Below are positions 10,263 through 20,403 of a DNA stretch of 64,000 bases, one piece after another. Made by a program: the position numbers and the translations under genes. Under the pieces are notes generated by a model, which saw only the letters and a list, made by a program, of their open reading frames with translations, was not told where the DNA came from and made no database searches. Numbering within the stretch: position 1 is the stretch's first letter; every line of letters starts with the position of its first letter. Origin of the DNA: Eutreptiella sp. 'Long Island Sound 2002' (taxonomy: Eukaryota > Euglenozoa > Euglenophyceae > Eutreptiales > Eutreptiaceae); NCBI GenBank assembly GCA_964036045.1, contig OZ038381.1, positions 65,100,242 through 65,164,241 of the forward strand. The letters are read 5' to 3'.

Positions 10263-10650
10263 TTTCCTGTGTGAGGGAAACTATAGGTATTTTAAAGTAG
10301 ATGTGGAAACCAAGGAAAGGCCGAGAAAAAATCCCTTTTTCCTAAAATGCGACAGTGGTGGCCACCACAGCACAAGGGGGGAGTAAGAAAAAGTGCTTTT
10401 CCAATGCTTTGAGGCATACTCTAGTTGTATTAGAGATGCACTGAGCATCCATGCATTTTTATCTTAGTATTGGTCCCACCAAAAATGGTGATAACACATT
10501 TGGACCTATGGAACCAAACACCCAATCAGGATATGGAGTGGACCCCTTAATCCCCTTTCAATCTGAAGCAAATCATCTTTTCCTGAGTTGACTGAGAACT
10601 GACATATCCAAGGCAGAGCCTATGAATTTATCTATGTTTTTCCATGAATT
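10263..10650. other. No gene recognised
   Basis: Mixed-composition sequence without a convincing frame, repeat or RNA gene. Confidence 0.5.
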
Positions 10651-10654
10651 CTTA

Positions 10655-10730
10655 GCTATCCTAGTGGTATGCACCCTAGGGGGCTGGGCACCTCTTTTTG
10701 AGAGGTCCTGGGTTCAATTCCTGGTCAGCC
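10655..10730 (+). ncRNA. tRNA-like sequence, possibly a SINE head
   Basis: A perfect Pol III B-box match, GGTTCAATTCC, lies at 10711-10721 inside a T-arm-like hairpin (10708-10724, with wobble pairs). Upstream, ACCTC and GAGGT (10690-10694, 10702-10706) enclose a 7-base loop TTTTTGA, like an anticodon arm. A D-arm-like CTAG/CTAG pair lies at 10661-10664 and 10676-10679. About ten extra bases separate the D-like and anticodon-like arms, and the 3' acceptor strand finds no partner, so this is not a functional tRNA. A decayed tRNA or a tRNA-derived SINE promoter is likelier. Confidence 0.45.
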
Positions 10731-11160
10731 TAGCTAAGTAGGAAGATCCCATGTGACATGGCAGTGACCTCATCGCCACATGCCCTGCCACCTCAGCACA
10801 TATGGGACCCAAAACAAAGAGTGCACATCTCCTGAGATGGCACTATGGAGATAGAGTGACCATGGGGCAGTTTTCCAACTCTTTTCCAAAACATTTCAGC
10901 TATGTTTGTGAATATGCATTCCGATTTGACCTGAGTTGCAGTTTCTGTGAATATCCTTTCATCTTTCACTGTTTACACTGCAGCCCTGCATGCTTTGATG
11001 CTGATTCTCTTCTCCTTGCACACCTCTGGCTTGGGTTATCCTGGATTGACTCTATTTCTGCAAACAAAAGGTTTTCATCTTCCAAAACAAGCAGCAGGAA
11101 ACCCTACACCAACAGCAAGCAGCAGGAGAGACAAAAACACAGTGCTGAAACCACTATAAA
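10731..11160. other. No gene recognised
   Basis: Sequence between the tRNA-like element and the broken end of a non-LTR retrotransposon. If the former is a SINE head, its body would lie here, but I see no A-rich or simple tail that closes it. Confidence 0.4.
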
Positions 11161-12149
11161 CTTTTCTGTTGGTCGTCGTCTGTGTGGGGGTGTTGCTGGA
11201 AGCCGCAGGCGACGGCGGCCGTGCGCATGGCTGTGAGTAGGTCGGTGGGGTCTGGTTGGATGCGCCGGGCGCGGTCTTTGGCCCTGTGATATTGGGACCA
11301 GGCATGCTTGTCATGCAGTGGGGGCATCTTCAGGGGGGGTGGTAGGCCTTGGTCCGCATCCTCTGGGGGGCTGGGGGGAAGGTTGGGTATGGTGAGGCGG
11401 ATGTGCAGGGGGCTATGGCCTGTGGGTCCCAGCGGGAGGGGTCCATATCGGGCCTCCGCCCGGATGATGGTGGTCGGGTCGCCATAGCATACGTCGATGC
11501 GGAATGGGGCGGCATCTGTTTGGTGGGGGAAGTGGGATGGTTGGCCTTCGAGGTTGGCCGTCAGGTCCACGAGCCCCAGCATTTCTATGGTGTCGCAGAC
11601 TGCATGGTCCTGGGGTGTGGCCTGTGCCCCTCGGTCCGCCGGGGTGGGGGCGGCGTTCATGTCGCCGATGATGATTGTTGGGGCGAGCATGGCCATCTGG
11701 CGGTATGCCTCGGCCAGGGCTTGGAGGAAGGGTTCCCTGGCGTCGCCGAATGGGACGTGGGCGTTGATGACGTTGAGTTGCCATTCGTCCCCGACGACCT
11801 CATAGACACCTAGCCTCCCTGGGACGCTGAGGTGGTGGACGAGGTGGACGTGGATGCCGGTTCGGGCGTATAGGGGGGTCCCCTTGTGCCAGTAGCATTT
11901 GTACGCTTTCCGGTCCGGGGTATATATGGGGGTGGTTTCTGGGGGGTCGTCGCGTTGTAGGCCTTGTTCCTGGAAGGTGAGGAGGTGGGGAACCCAGCCC
12001 GGCCCCTGTGCCATCTGGAGCTCCTGGAGGGCTGTCGTAGCGTCCTTGGAGTATGTGACGGCCGGGTGGTTGAGGTCGAGGAGGTTGACGGTGGCCTCGG
12101 TGGGGGCGGGTCGGGGCTGTGGAGGCTTGTGCCCTCGGCCCTTGCCCCG
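11154..12149 (-). pseudogene. APE-type endonuclease of the non-LTR element
   Basis: The frame is open from just after TGA 12150 to a stop at 11154, with the recognisable part ending near 11165. Exonuclease-endonuclease-phosphatase motifs appear in order: an I-N-A-H-V-P segment (about 11745-11765), G-D-M-N (about 11655-11666), F-R-I-D-V-C-Y-G (about 11480-11505) and T-G-H-S-P-L (about 11407-11424), which matches the S/T-x-H-x-P-L terminus. In this family the enzyme nicks target DNA to prime reverse transcription. All key residues seem present in this piece. What follows is a proline-rich linker, then the break where the RT should start. Confidence 0.8.
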
Positions 12150-13831
12150 TCAGGGAGGGGGACTGGGGCTCGGAAACTTTTTGCCGGTTGGTGGGCGCTT
12201 GGGTAGGCGCGGGGGGGGGAGGCCTTGGCTCCACTCCGGGGGGATCTCGCCAGTGTATTTGGTGCCTCTGTGGGCCTTGTTCTCTTCGGTGCGGAGTCGG
12301 ATGGGGTGGGCGCTGGTGAGCTCCAGCTTGTGGCCTTTTGGCTTGTATGGGGCGCTGCTGCCTTGGTCTAGCTCCTTTTGGCGGTGCCAGACCAGCCGGA
12401 TCTTTGGCCCCCCGTTGTTTCCCGGGTCGCGGAGGCGGTACTGGATCGTGCCCTCACACCAGATCCAGTCGCCTGTGTGGTCGTTGCGGAAGGGCAGCTG
12501 GACTTTCGCGCCCTTTTTGAATCCTGGGTACGCCTCTGGCGGGGGCGGTGCTGGTGGCGGGAGGGAGGATGATGAGGATGCCTGGTCCGGGTGGGGCGGT
12601 GGTAATGATGGGAGGGAGGATGACGAGGATGCTTGGTCTGGGTTCGCCGGGTGGTTCGGGTGGGGTGCGGGGGGTTGGGAGGTCGCTGCTTTTCCGGCTT
12701 GGTTGGGGGCGGGCGCGCCCCTTTTTCGTCTCGCTCGCTTGGGTGGGACTGGAGGTAGCGGGGCTGGGGGGGCGTGGGGTTTGAAGAAGGGGTGCGTTGC
12801 TTGCTGGCCCGGATCCCTCAGTGGGGGTTCTGCCGGCGTTTGCATGTTCGCTTTCGCGTGGCTGCGCATGAGGTCGGCGAGCTTGCGCACGGTCTCCGGG
12901 GGATCGGATGGCCATGGGAGTGCAGCCGGGCTGTCGTCGAAGGGGTGGTGAAGGTGGTGGTTCCTCATGGCCTTGGCCTGCATGACCCAGGCCTTGAGCC
13001 CAGTAGAGTGCTGTGTGGAGGGCTTCCCAGGGGGCGCCTTCGCGGCCTGTGAGGGTGGTGGCCTGGAGGAGTCGCTGCCGGCCCCGTGGCAGGTCTTCCG
13101 AGTCTTTTTCCGGGGTATAGGCCTGGGCCGCCATGAGGACTCTGTGTGCCCAGTGGAGGACCCACCATTGGGCGTCCGCTTTGAGGATGTGGATGGCGGG
13201 TTGTTGGGGGGGCGTGTCCAGGGTGTCCCACGATGCGATGGCTAGTTCTATCCTGGAGGGGTGGAGGTGTGGGGTGGCCCTGCGGCTTAGGAGTTGATCG
13301 ATGTGAAAGGCGGTGACGGGATCTTTGGGGCCCTGCGGTGGTGAGGGCATCGCTGGGATGGTTGTGGGGTCCCAGTGGCGTTTGTGGGCGGCCAGGGTGT
13401 ATAGGGCGGCGGTGATGATGTGGTGGGCTTGCCCCTCCAGGACGATGTGGCGCTCCGTGCCGAAGTCCTTTGGTAGGTGGGCTGCGGGGTGGACGGTGAT
13501 GTGGGCTAGGGCGCGTTGGTGGGCCTTTTTTTCCCCGTCTGGCGCCTGGGTCCGTTTGTCCCCCGGGATGTGCTGGTGTTGATGTTTTGGTGGGGGCGGT
13601 CCCAGGTCGAGGGATTCTACACCGTGGAGGGGGATGGCGTTTTCCCTGGACCTGTTGGGCAGGATATATATGCCCGGGTCTCCCGGTACGGTGCCCAGGT
13701 ACATGTTGCCCGTGATGGTGGGGGCCGGCAGCGGTTGGCGCAGGGGCGAGGTGCATGGGGTGGAGCAGGGCGGGTCATGGTGCTCACACCGGGGGTGGTC
13801 GATGCCGTACGGGGTGACGTGTACGGCGAAG
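12150..13831 (-). pseudogene. Non-LTR element, middle coding region
   Basis: After TGA 13834 the same frame continues to about 12990, rich in Trp/His/Leu. It then shifts by one base, around the CAAGG at 12990-13000, into a frame that runs to TGA 12150-12152. The second half is very Pro/Ser-rich and includes two near-identical D-Q-A-S-S-S-S-S repeats. It ends in a compact segment (about 12300-12500) with K-G-A-K-V-Q-L-P and W-I-W-C-E-G-T-I, resembling a small beta-barrel of SH3/Tudor type; that resemblance is only by eye. The endonuclease frame continues in phase directly after the TGA, so one long polyprotein may have existed. Confidence 0.5.
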
Positions 13832-14139
13832 GGTCAGACGGCGCGCTGGAGTTTGTGGAGTTGGATGTTGTGGAGGCGCGCCACCGCCCGTGTGTGAAAG
13901 CGCCCTTCGCTGATCCACACCGCGTCTGCCTGCGACGCCGCTTGGTTCAGGCAGTCCGCGGTGATGCCTGTGATCGTGCGGTTGTGGGTGGCATCTGACA
14001 CTCTGGCGGGGAGGGCGCTGATGCGGGGGGTGGTGTGGTCGTCGTGGAGGGTGCGGGCCTTGCGCCTCGCATCGTGTGGGTGCTGGGCCTCCTCGGCTGG
14101 GGTGTGCATAGCTGTGTGTTTGGGCTTCTTGTTGGGGCG

Positions 14140-15715
14140 GTCTGCTGTGTGGAAGGGGGTGGGCCAGGAGGGGGCATGGTGGAGGGTGGGGTTCTGGGAG
14201 GTCCCCCCGTATTGCCCATGTGTACAGGGTGGCCGCGGCGGCCCCTTCCGCCTGTATGGTGTATCGCTCGTCGTGTCGGCGACGGGTGACGAGGACGTTG
14301 GGGGCCGTCAGCTCATACACCTGTGTGGTGTGGGGGAGGTGGCGGGTGACGGTGATCTTGGCGGCGTCGTCCTTGCAGGTGGTGGTGTGGGGGATGATGT
14401 AGGGGGTCGCCCATTCGTCCTGGGGGGTGTGTTCCGTCGTGTCTAGCTTGAGTGGGGCGTGGAGCGGCTTAGGTGTTGGGGGCTTTTCTTGGGCCCTCGC
14501 GTGGGGCGCCACTTTGGTTTCGACCAGGTATTGTGGGCCCCAGGTTTCGGGGGGCCCTACCTGTGTGGCTGCCGCTGCTGCATCTTGGAGGAGGGCGGTT
14601 GTGTTGGTGTCTAGAGGGGGGGCCCCCGGTTGGGGGGTGAGGGTGTCGTGGTCTTGGTATTCCCACCAAATGGTGTAGCCTCTTTGGGTGTTGCGGTGCG
14701 GTGTTTGGGTCTGGGCTTGCTGGATGGATAGGGCGGTCTTGATGTCCTCCGCTGCTTTCGGGTTTATGGGTGTGGCGTACGCCCATAATCCCGGGGTGTG
14801 TATGCCGTGTGGTGCTTGGCCTACTCCTCGTATTGGTCGTAGGGTGTGGTGGGTGCGCGTGAGCCCTAGGTGTTCTTGGAGGAGGTCCCCCCGGATGTTC
14901 TCCCACCGTTGCTGCCAGATGTGTGTGTGGTCGTTGGGGGCGGGGTAGGTGATGACGATGGCTTGCCATGGGGTGGGGCCTGGATGTACCGTCATAGGTG
15001 CCGACGATGCTTGCGCGGGTATGGGGACGGCGTGGGCGGGGGCTGCTGTTACGGGGTCTCCCTCCGTGGGTGTGATTGTGGCACCGCCTTGGACGGTGAG
15101 GAGGAGGTGGTGGCGGCCCGTCGGTAGTGCCCAGGTGGTGGTGGGCTCGGTGATTGAGTGGAGGCGGATGGCCTGGAGCCCCGGTGTGATTTCGTCCCAT
15201 CGGAGTGTGCCGTTGTGGACCGCCCATTCCCGTGGCAGGTCTCGAAACCCGTTGCGGTCCGGGGTGGTGCGGTGTTGTGGGGGGAGCTCCATTGTGGTGA
15301 TGGGGTGGGTGAGGGGCTCTTTGCGGGTTTTTTCTTGTGTGGTTGGTGGTGATGGTGCCTGGGGCATCTCTTCGTCCAGTTGTTGTGGGGCTTTCGCCTC
15401 CTGGAGTTCTGCGCTGATGGTGGCGAAGACATCTGGGAGGGTGGGGGAGGCGGGGGGGTGATGTGGTATTCCTCCGGGTTCTCGGGGCTTTGCTGTACGG
15501 TGATGGCGGCGGTGGCGTCCTGTGAAAGCTTTTTTTGTAGCCCTTTTTGTCTGTTTGGAAGCCCTCTGTGTGTTACCAATTCGGTCAGCAAGTTGTTTCC
15601 ATAGGCGTTTTGTCGTGCCATTTGTGCAAAAAAAGGTGAACAAGTCGTCCACCAGCTGTTGGTCCCCCCACCCGCTGTAGTGGTCGTTCACCACTTGCAG
15701 CCAGTGGTGGGACAT
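14140..15715 (-). pseudogene. Non-LTR element, N-terminal coding region
   Basis: From an ATG at 15715 the frame is open for over 600 codons, but the protein-like part ends near 14150-14190. There the plausible reading moves to another frame (HTPAEEA-like segment at 14109 and below); the remaining codons to 13784 look like an out-of-frame shadow. The N-terminus (residues 1-70) is helical and basic. A Pro/His/Thr-rich region follows, then a Trp-containing segment. No CCHC knuckle or RRM is seen. In related elements ORF1 proteins bind RNA; here that is inference from position only. The frame-shifted continuation runs to TGA at 13834-13836. Confidence 0.55.
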
Positions 15716-15935
15716 TTTTTAAAAAAGGTTTGTCACGCGTCACTTTCAGGTGGTTATGCAATTATTTTGTTCAGAAAAGCCGGCGCCGCTGGCGAGCCGC
15801 TGCCGCCAGCGCTGGCGGTGGTTCAACCGCGGTTCAACCGCGGTTCAGCGGTTCAACCGCGCCCCTTCCGAGTCCAACCGGGTTAAACCGGGTAAAACCA
15901 CTGTGTGAAGTACCTGATCCGAATGAGCACGTAGG
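15716..15935. repeat. GC-rich 5' flank with GGTTCAACCGC repeats
   Basis: Next to the element start lie GC-rich inverted segments (15781-15818) and three copies of GGTTCAACCGC (15820-15830, 15831-15841, 15850-15860) plus a partial copy. This may be the element's 5' untranslated region or genomic flank. Confidence 0.6.
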
Positions 15936-15937
15936 GC

Positions 15938-16145
15938 TCCCTGTCGCCACTCTGTCGCCGCCCTGTTGCTTCCCTGTTGCCCTCCTGTCGCACCTCACCT
16001 GTCGCCTTCCTGTCGCCTGCCTGTTGCTTCCTGTCGCTTCCCTGCCGGTTTCCTGTTGTTTTCCTGCCGCCACCCTGTCGTCTTCCTGTCGCCATCCTGT
16101 CGCTTTCCTGTCGCTCCCTGCCGCATTTTGCCGTCGCCTGCCGCG
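15938..16145. repeat. CCTGTCGCC minisatellite
   Basis: About eighteen imperfect copies of a 9-13 base unit built on CCTGTCGCC or CCTGTTGCC lie head to tail. Confidence 0.85.
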
Positions 16146-16580
16146 CGTGGCCCGAATCTATTCCTTGGTTCTTCATTTGTTTGCTTTGCATGTGTCATGA
16201 CAACTTGATCTCCCATCAAATAAAAGAGGGTCAATTTTTGGTGAGTGTGTGTGTTGAACATGATGTGTGCACTTGCGATGGGTGAACATGCTAAAGGTCG
16301 AGAATTGCATTTATGTCCTGGTTGTTAACCTCTCATTTGCCGTCTTACTCCGGTGACCTTCGGTGAATTCATATCAGTGGTCAAACAATGTTGGTGATCC
16401 ATCATCTTTCTCTTGGCAGCAAGCAATAGGGCATGGGTTCACTTAATTTGGCAAATGGGTTTAGGGACAATCGTCGATTAAGGTTGGGGATGCTCACTCC
16501 AAGTGCATGAATGCTCTCCTGAATCATGGCTAGGCGAGACTCTCCCTCCATATGCATGCTCTTGGGATTGGGTTTTGGTG

Positions 16581-16725
16581 AGGTTCTCTCCTGGGCCATG
16601 GATTGGTTAGGTTCTCACTCCTGGGCCATGAATTGGTTAGGTTCTCTCTCCGGGCATGGATTGGGGTGGGACCATCTCTCTCAGGGCCTGGTTTGGGGCG
16701 GGACCATCTCTCTTCGAGGAAGGAC
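16581..16725. repeat. Degenerate 28-32 bp tandem repeat
   Basis: Four to five copies begin near 16581, 16609, 16639, 16671 and 16703. Each runs from a pyrimidine-rich CTCTCTC stretch through GGGCC to a TTGG-rich end. The flanks, 16200-16580 and 16730-17540, hold no recognised gene; AATAGGCAATATTGATT occurs twice there (near 16921 and 16999). Confidence 0.7.
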
Positions 16726-17606
16726 TACTTCTCTTTGGGATGGGACAATCTCACATGGATGTTCTCTCATTGGACCCGGGATACCTCTCTTTGTGCACTC
16801 ACTCTGCGGGCCGGGTCCACGTGTCTACATGTGACCCGGGGCATGTGCTTATCCAATTTTCTTACCCAATCTCTCTCCAAGTAGCATGCATTGAATTAGT
16901 TCGGTGTCACACGAACATGCAAATAGGCAATATTGATTGCCCGTGGTTAGGCCCCTTTTGTGTTATGCTCGCCGGGGGGCAACCCCCATGCACCAAAAAA
17001 ATAGGCAATATTGATTTCACTTGTTCATGTGTGGATGGTCTCTAATGCACATGACGATTGTGGTTGCCTATGCCATCGGGTCCCAAGCAATTAGGCACCA
17101 AGTGATGGGACCGAGTGGCATGTCCAAGGACGTGAGGCCATGAGACATATGTTGTGTGTTGGCTTCTCGAATCATGTCTTTGGTTCGCGACACTCTAACG
17201 GTGGGGAGCCCAGCAATTGGTATGTAGCATACACTAAACATGTGAGGTGTGGTGGGCTGGCCGTTCTTGATGTCTTCTTTGCAAGCAGCAAGTAAGCCCG
17301 TCAAGCCAATTCACGTGCTGGCCAAGGTGTATGACATTGCTGAGTGACAGGCACCCGGCGTCCGGTGTGGAGTACCGAAGCATTGCCATCATGACAGTAT
17401 ATATGTCACACATGCCGGGTGACAAGTAGTGTTTGCCATTGCCGTGAGGTCACTCTCCCAACTCATATTTAGTGATCCTCATTGCAAGTTCTTCATATGT
17501 GCACATTCGTTCTTCACGAGGGTGGGCAGGTCATGTATGTGGCCATACGGTACTTTGTGTTCATGGAGGCCATGGTGTCATGGTTGATCAATGGTGCGAG
17601 CATTCC

Positions 17607-18065
17607 TTATGTTTGGAACCCATGTTGTTTACTCCGTTTCACCGTCTTGTGGGCAAGGGTAAGGATGGGCCATGTGTGCCCAAGCTTCGCGAGGAATCCA
17701 ATGATGCCATTATGTTTTACCTGCTTTTCTTTGTGTGTTGCCAGGGAGACCCACCCATCCAGGCTCTTGTGGTCCGTGATGACAGAAATAGGATTGTCCA
17801 ATGGGAATACCGGTTGTACATCATCGATCTTTTGTCCGTGTACTTTGAGTTTGTTGTCGAAGTCCACCCATTTGTCCTTTAGGTCGGCGGTTGTGGCCTG
17901 TAACCTGTGATGATCATTGGACACAGAAGGAAACCGTCGTTTTCCCCGATGCATAATGCCTGTGGTTATCAATTGCTGCAACGAATCCGAAAATTCCTGG
18001 TGTAGCAGGGAATCAGGGCGAAACAGACAGTAGCGGACAAAATGTAACATTGCAGCTTCATCCAA
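17607..18065 (-). CDS. Hypothetical open frame, 152 codons
   Basis: I do not recognise it. The frame ends at TAA 17607-17609. It has balanced composition with charged helices and no low complexity. The first codon at 18065 is TTG, but the frame is also open upstream to TGA 18090-18092 and, beyond that stop, to about 18302. It could be an exon with an upstream acceptor near 18088, or a decayed gene. No domain is identified. Confidence 0.25.
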   Translation of the reverse strand: MDEAAMLHFVRYCLFRPDSLLHQEFSDSLQQLITTGIMHRGKRRFPSVSNDHHRLQATTADLKDKWVDFDNKLKVHGQKIDDVQPVFPLDNPISVITDHKSLDGWVSLATHKEKQVKHNGIIGFLAKLGHTWPILTLAHKTVKRSKQHGFQT

Positions 18066-18085
18066 TTTCTCTATAGTTTTGATGA

Positions 18086-19191
18086 TACTTCAATTTGAAA
18101 TAATCAAGGACAGCGCAAAAAATTGAAGTCTAGAAGTTTGACGATGATCCCCCGCCACCTGACTAGGTACCACTTGTTTTTGATCTCGTTTGGGTTGCCT
18201 CGCGTCCCTTGGACATTGTCTCATTTCACACAAAATCGACAACCTCGCGCAGGATCGTTGAGCAGGGCTCCAAGTCGAACCCAATCCACCACTCAAAGAC
18301 AAAATCTCTGTCCAGAGGATATCGAAGTATCATACACAATTCAATTCACAGTTATCATGCATCTCGATGTTTCAGTTTCTGCAGTCTGAAGTGCCCGATG
18401 GCGCGTTCGCACTCTCGCTGCTGTGCTGCTGCTCGAAACCATGATATTAGTGCATCTAAAATTTTATGTTTTTACAGTCCAAGACAAAAAAACAACAGAG
18501 CAGCGCGGGCCAAACAAACCACCCGCTGCTCAGGTATGTTGCTGTTATTAAAGACGCATGCATTGTGCTCGTGTTGTTTGTTTTGTCAAAACGACAGGGT
18601 TGTGCTCGTAGTGCTTTGTGCCGGTTTGGGCCAGTTCCTTCTTTCGCCTGCGCAGGTCAGCAGGCAAATGGAAGTTATGGTTAATGAATGGAGCATGCAG
18701 GGCGCAGGTAGGCTTGAGTATGGCGCCGTGGTTGCGATACATGTGCATAATCTGCTCGACAACGCGGTTTTCTGTCTGTTCCTGCGCTTGCAGTCACCCT
18801 TTTTCTCTTTCTCACGGGTCATGACACAGCTGCTTGCGTTGCGCTGTTGCCCATCGTTCGCTCAAGTAGCGTTGTCTAACGGGTTAGGCTGCGCAGACGC
18901 TAAAGACTCCCACTCTGCCTCAGCCTCGCGTACAGGATCAGCCCTGCTCGTAGGGCTTGCTTCGCGCGCACGCCATGGTCAGCTTCCCACGTGCTCCATT
19001 CTTCGTACGCAGGCCTAGTCTCATGTCCATACCATGGTTTGCACGCAGGCCCGGCCTCGCACGCACAACCTGCTTCGCGTGCAGGCCTCGCTCTTTCTCC
19101 ATTCGCTTGGACACCTCCCTGCGCGCAACAAAATGAATGCGTCGGAGTTCATATTGTCTTCATGCCTTGCATTTTGTTAGGAACCCTAGTG
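18086..19191 (+). other. Long frame without TGA, coding status doubtful
   Basis: One + strand frame has no TGA from 18086 to 19189 but contains TAA and TAG codons (for example 18101, 18131, 18164, 19016). The standard-code part is 18209-19018. Composition is Ser/Cys/Leu-rich and not clearly protein-like. A near-perfect inverted repeat (GAGCAGCG and partner, 18498-18531) lies inside it. It overlaps the - strand frame at 17607-18302; at most one is real. Confidence 0.15.
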
Positions 19192-20073
19192 ATGTTGTCC
19201 ATCTTATGTGCTGCCGACTTTCCTGACTGTTTGAGCCTTGCATCCCTCTCTCTCGTACGCAAAAGCAGTTAAGTGCGCTGTCGCAATATGTGTATCCTTT
19301 TCCCGTTGCTGATATTTGGGCACACGTCTGTTTCTCTTCATATCTGACAGTTTTCTATGCACTCTTGTCTCACTCTTTTACCAAGGACAAATCAGCCGTG
19401 TCAATATCTTGGATAGACCCCGAATATCCCTTTTGTTTTTCAAATGTTCCTGTTTTCCGCTCCAATTCGATACATGACACATTCGTTGAAATTTCCTTTG
19501 AACGTACATACCCTCTAACTGCATAACACCTTCACCTCAGAATGACTTCACTCTTTCAATTGCGCGTTTGTCATTTGGCATCCTTAAACTACACATGATA
19601 CACATAAGTTGGGCAATTAACATGTAAACATTCCTTCTTAGTGTCCGCAAATGTATCTCATTGTACACAATTCGAAAGCAAAGGTCATTTTGACCTGTGC
19701 TACCAAGGGTACAAGACCTGGGGCCCTTGCCTTACCAACTGAAATGCTTGTCAATTTTTCTTCCCTTGTACAGACCCAGGATCGTTAAAGCCAATGTCTG
19801 ACAAAAAAACCATAGTTCCTAGAAGTATTTCCCAAGTGATAAATGGTTCATTTGAATTCCCATCGGCGGGATTGTATCTTCTGTTTCCTCAAAACGGGTT
19901 GTTGGAGAGTGCTTCATGCCCCAGACGGGTGTGTACACTGACAAAGATCATCATGCCATGTGTTGCTATTCACCATTCATGTGACGACAAATGTTGCAAC
20001 GATGCTGTGTAGCAGCAACGCAAATTTTTCTTTGTACAGAGGACTTCACAATATTCTTAACCGAAGTCACTTC
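19192..20073. other. No gene recognised
   Basis: AT-rich intergenic-looking sequence without convincing frames or repeats. Confidence 0.5.
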
Positions 20074-20403
20074 TCAGGTTGGCATGCTCCTAGTAACAAA
20101 AGTCTGAAACCTATCTGAACTGATCCCCGGCGACTTCATAGGAGGTGCACAGTGAGCAACTCCTGTCCTTAGTCTGAATTTCAGAGCGTCCAACTCACTG
20201 TTTTCATCCACGTTTTCCGTCAGCAGTGACACAAAAGGTTGCAAAACATCGTCCGGGAGTGGCATGCACAAGCATGTGCACAGCCCAAGTAGGTGGGCTG
20301 TAAGCACTGAATTTCTACCTGCTGCGCTCTGTCCTTGCGTCCTGCAGTGAACAACACGATGGAGCTCACAAACAGCCGAGAGCAGTTTTCGTTCGAAGCA
20401 CAC
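20074..20403 (-). CDS. Hypothetical open frame, 109 codons
   Basis: I do not recognise it. The frame ends at TGA 20074. The C-terminal half alternates acidic and hydrophobic residues as a folded domain would, and a Cys-rich stretch lies near residues 35-50. No motif. It may be a terminal exon. Confidence 0.25.
   Translation of the reverse strand: MCFERKLLSAVCELHRVVHCRTQGQSAAGRNSVLTAHLLGLCTCLCMPLPDDVLQPFVSLLTENVDENSELDALKFRLRTGVAHCAPPMKSPGISSDRFQTFVTRSMPT

Larger units (their letters stand above)
11165..15715 (-). mobile_element. Non-LTR retrotransposon, 5' part only, decayed
   Basis: A GC-rich block on the - strand read from an ATG at 15715 downward. A long proline-rich N-terminal coding region is followed by an apurinic-type endonuclease. 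No reverse transcriptase follows: the frame stops being recognisable at about 11165, where composition changes to AT-rich. The frame carries TGA at 13834 and 12150 and shifts near 14140-14190 and 12990. A non-LTR copy that keeps its 5' end and lacks its 3' end is unusual, so a later deletion or rearrangement is inferred. Confidence 0.8.

Noticed and set aside
11349-15461. Large + strand frames opposite the non-LTR element
   Set aside because: They are antisense shadows of GC-rich coding DNA; the motifs are all on the - strand.
17607-18065. RNase H-like word T-D-H-K-S-L in the 17.6-kb frame
   Set aside because: The surrounding residues do not match any RT/RNase H order; a six-residue coincidence.
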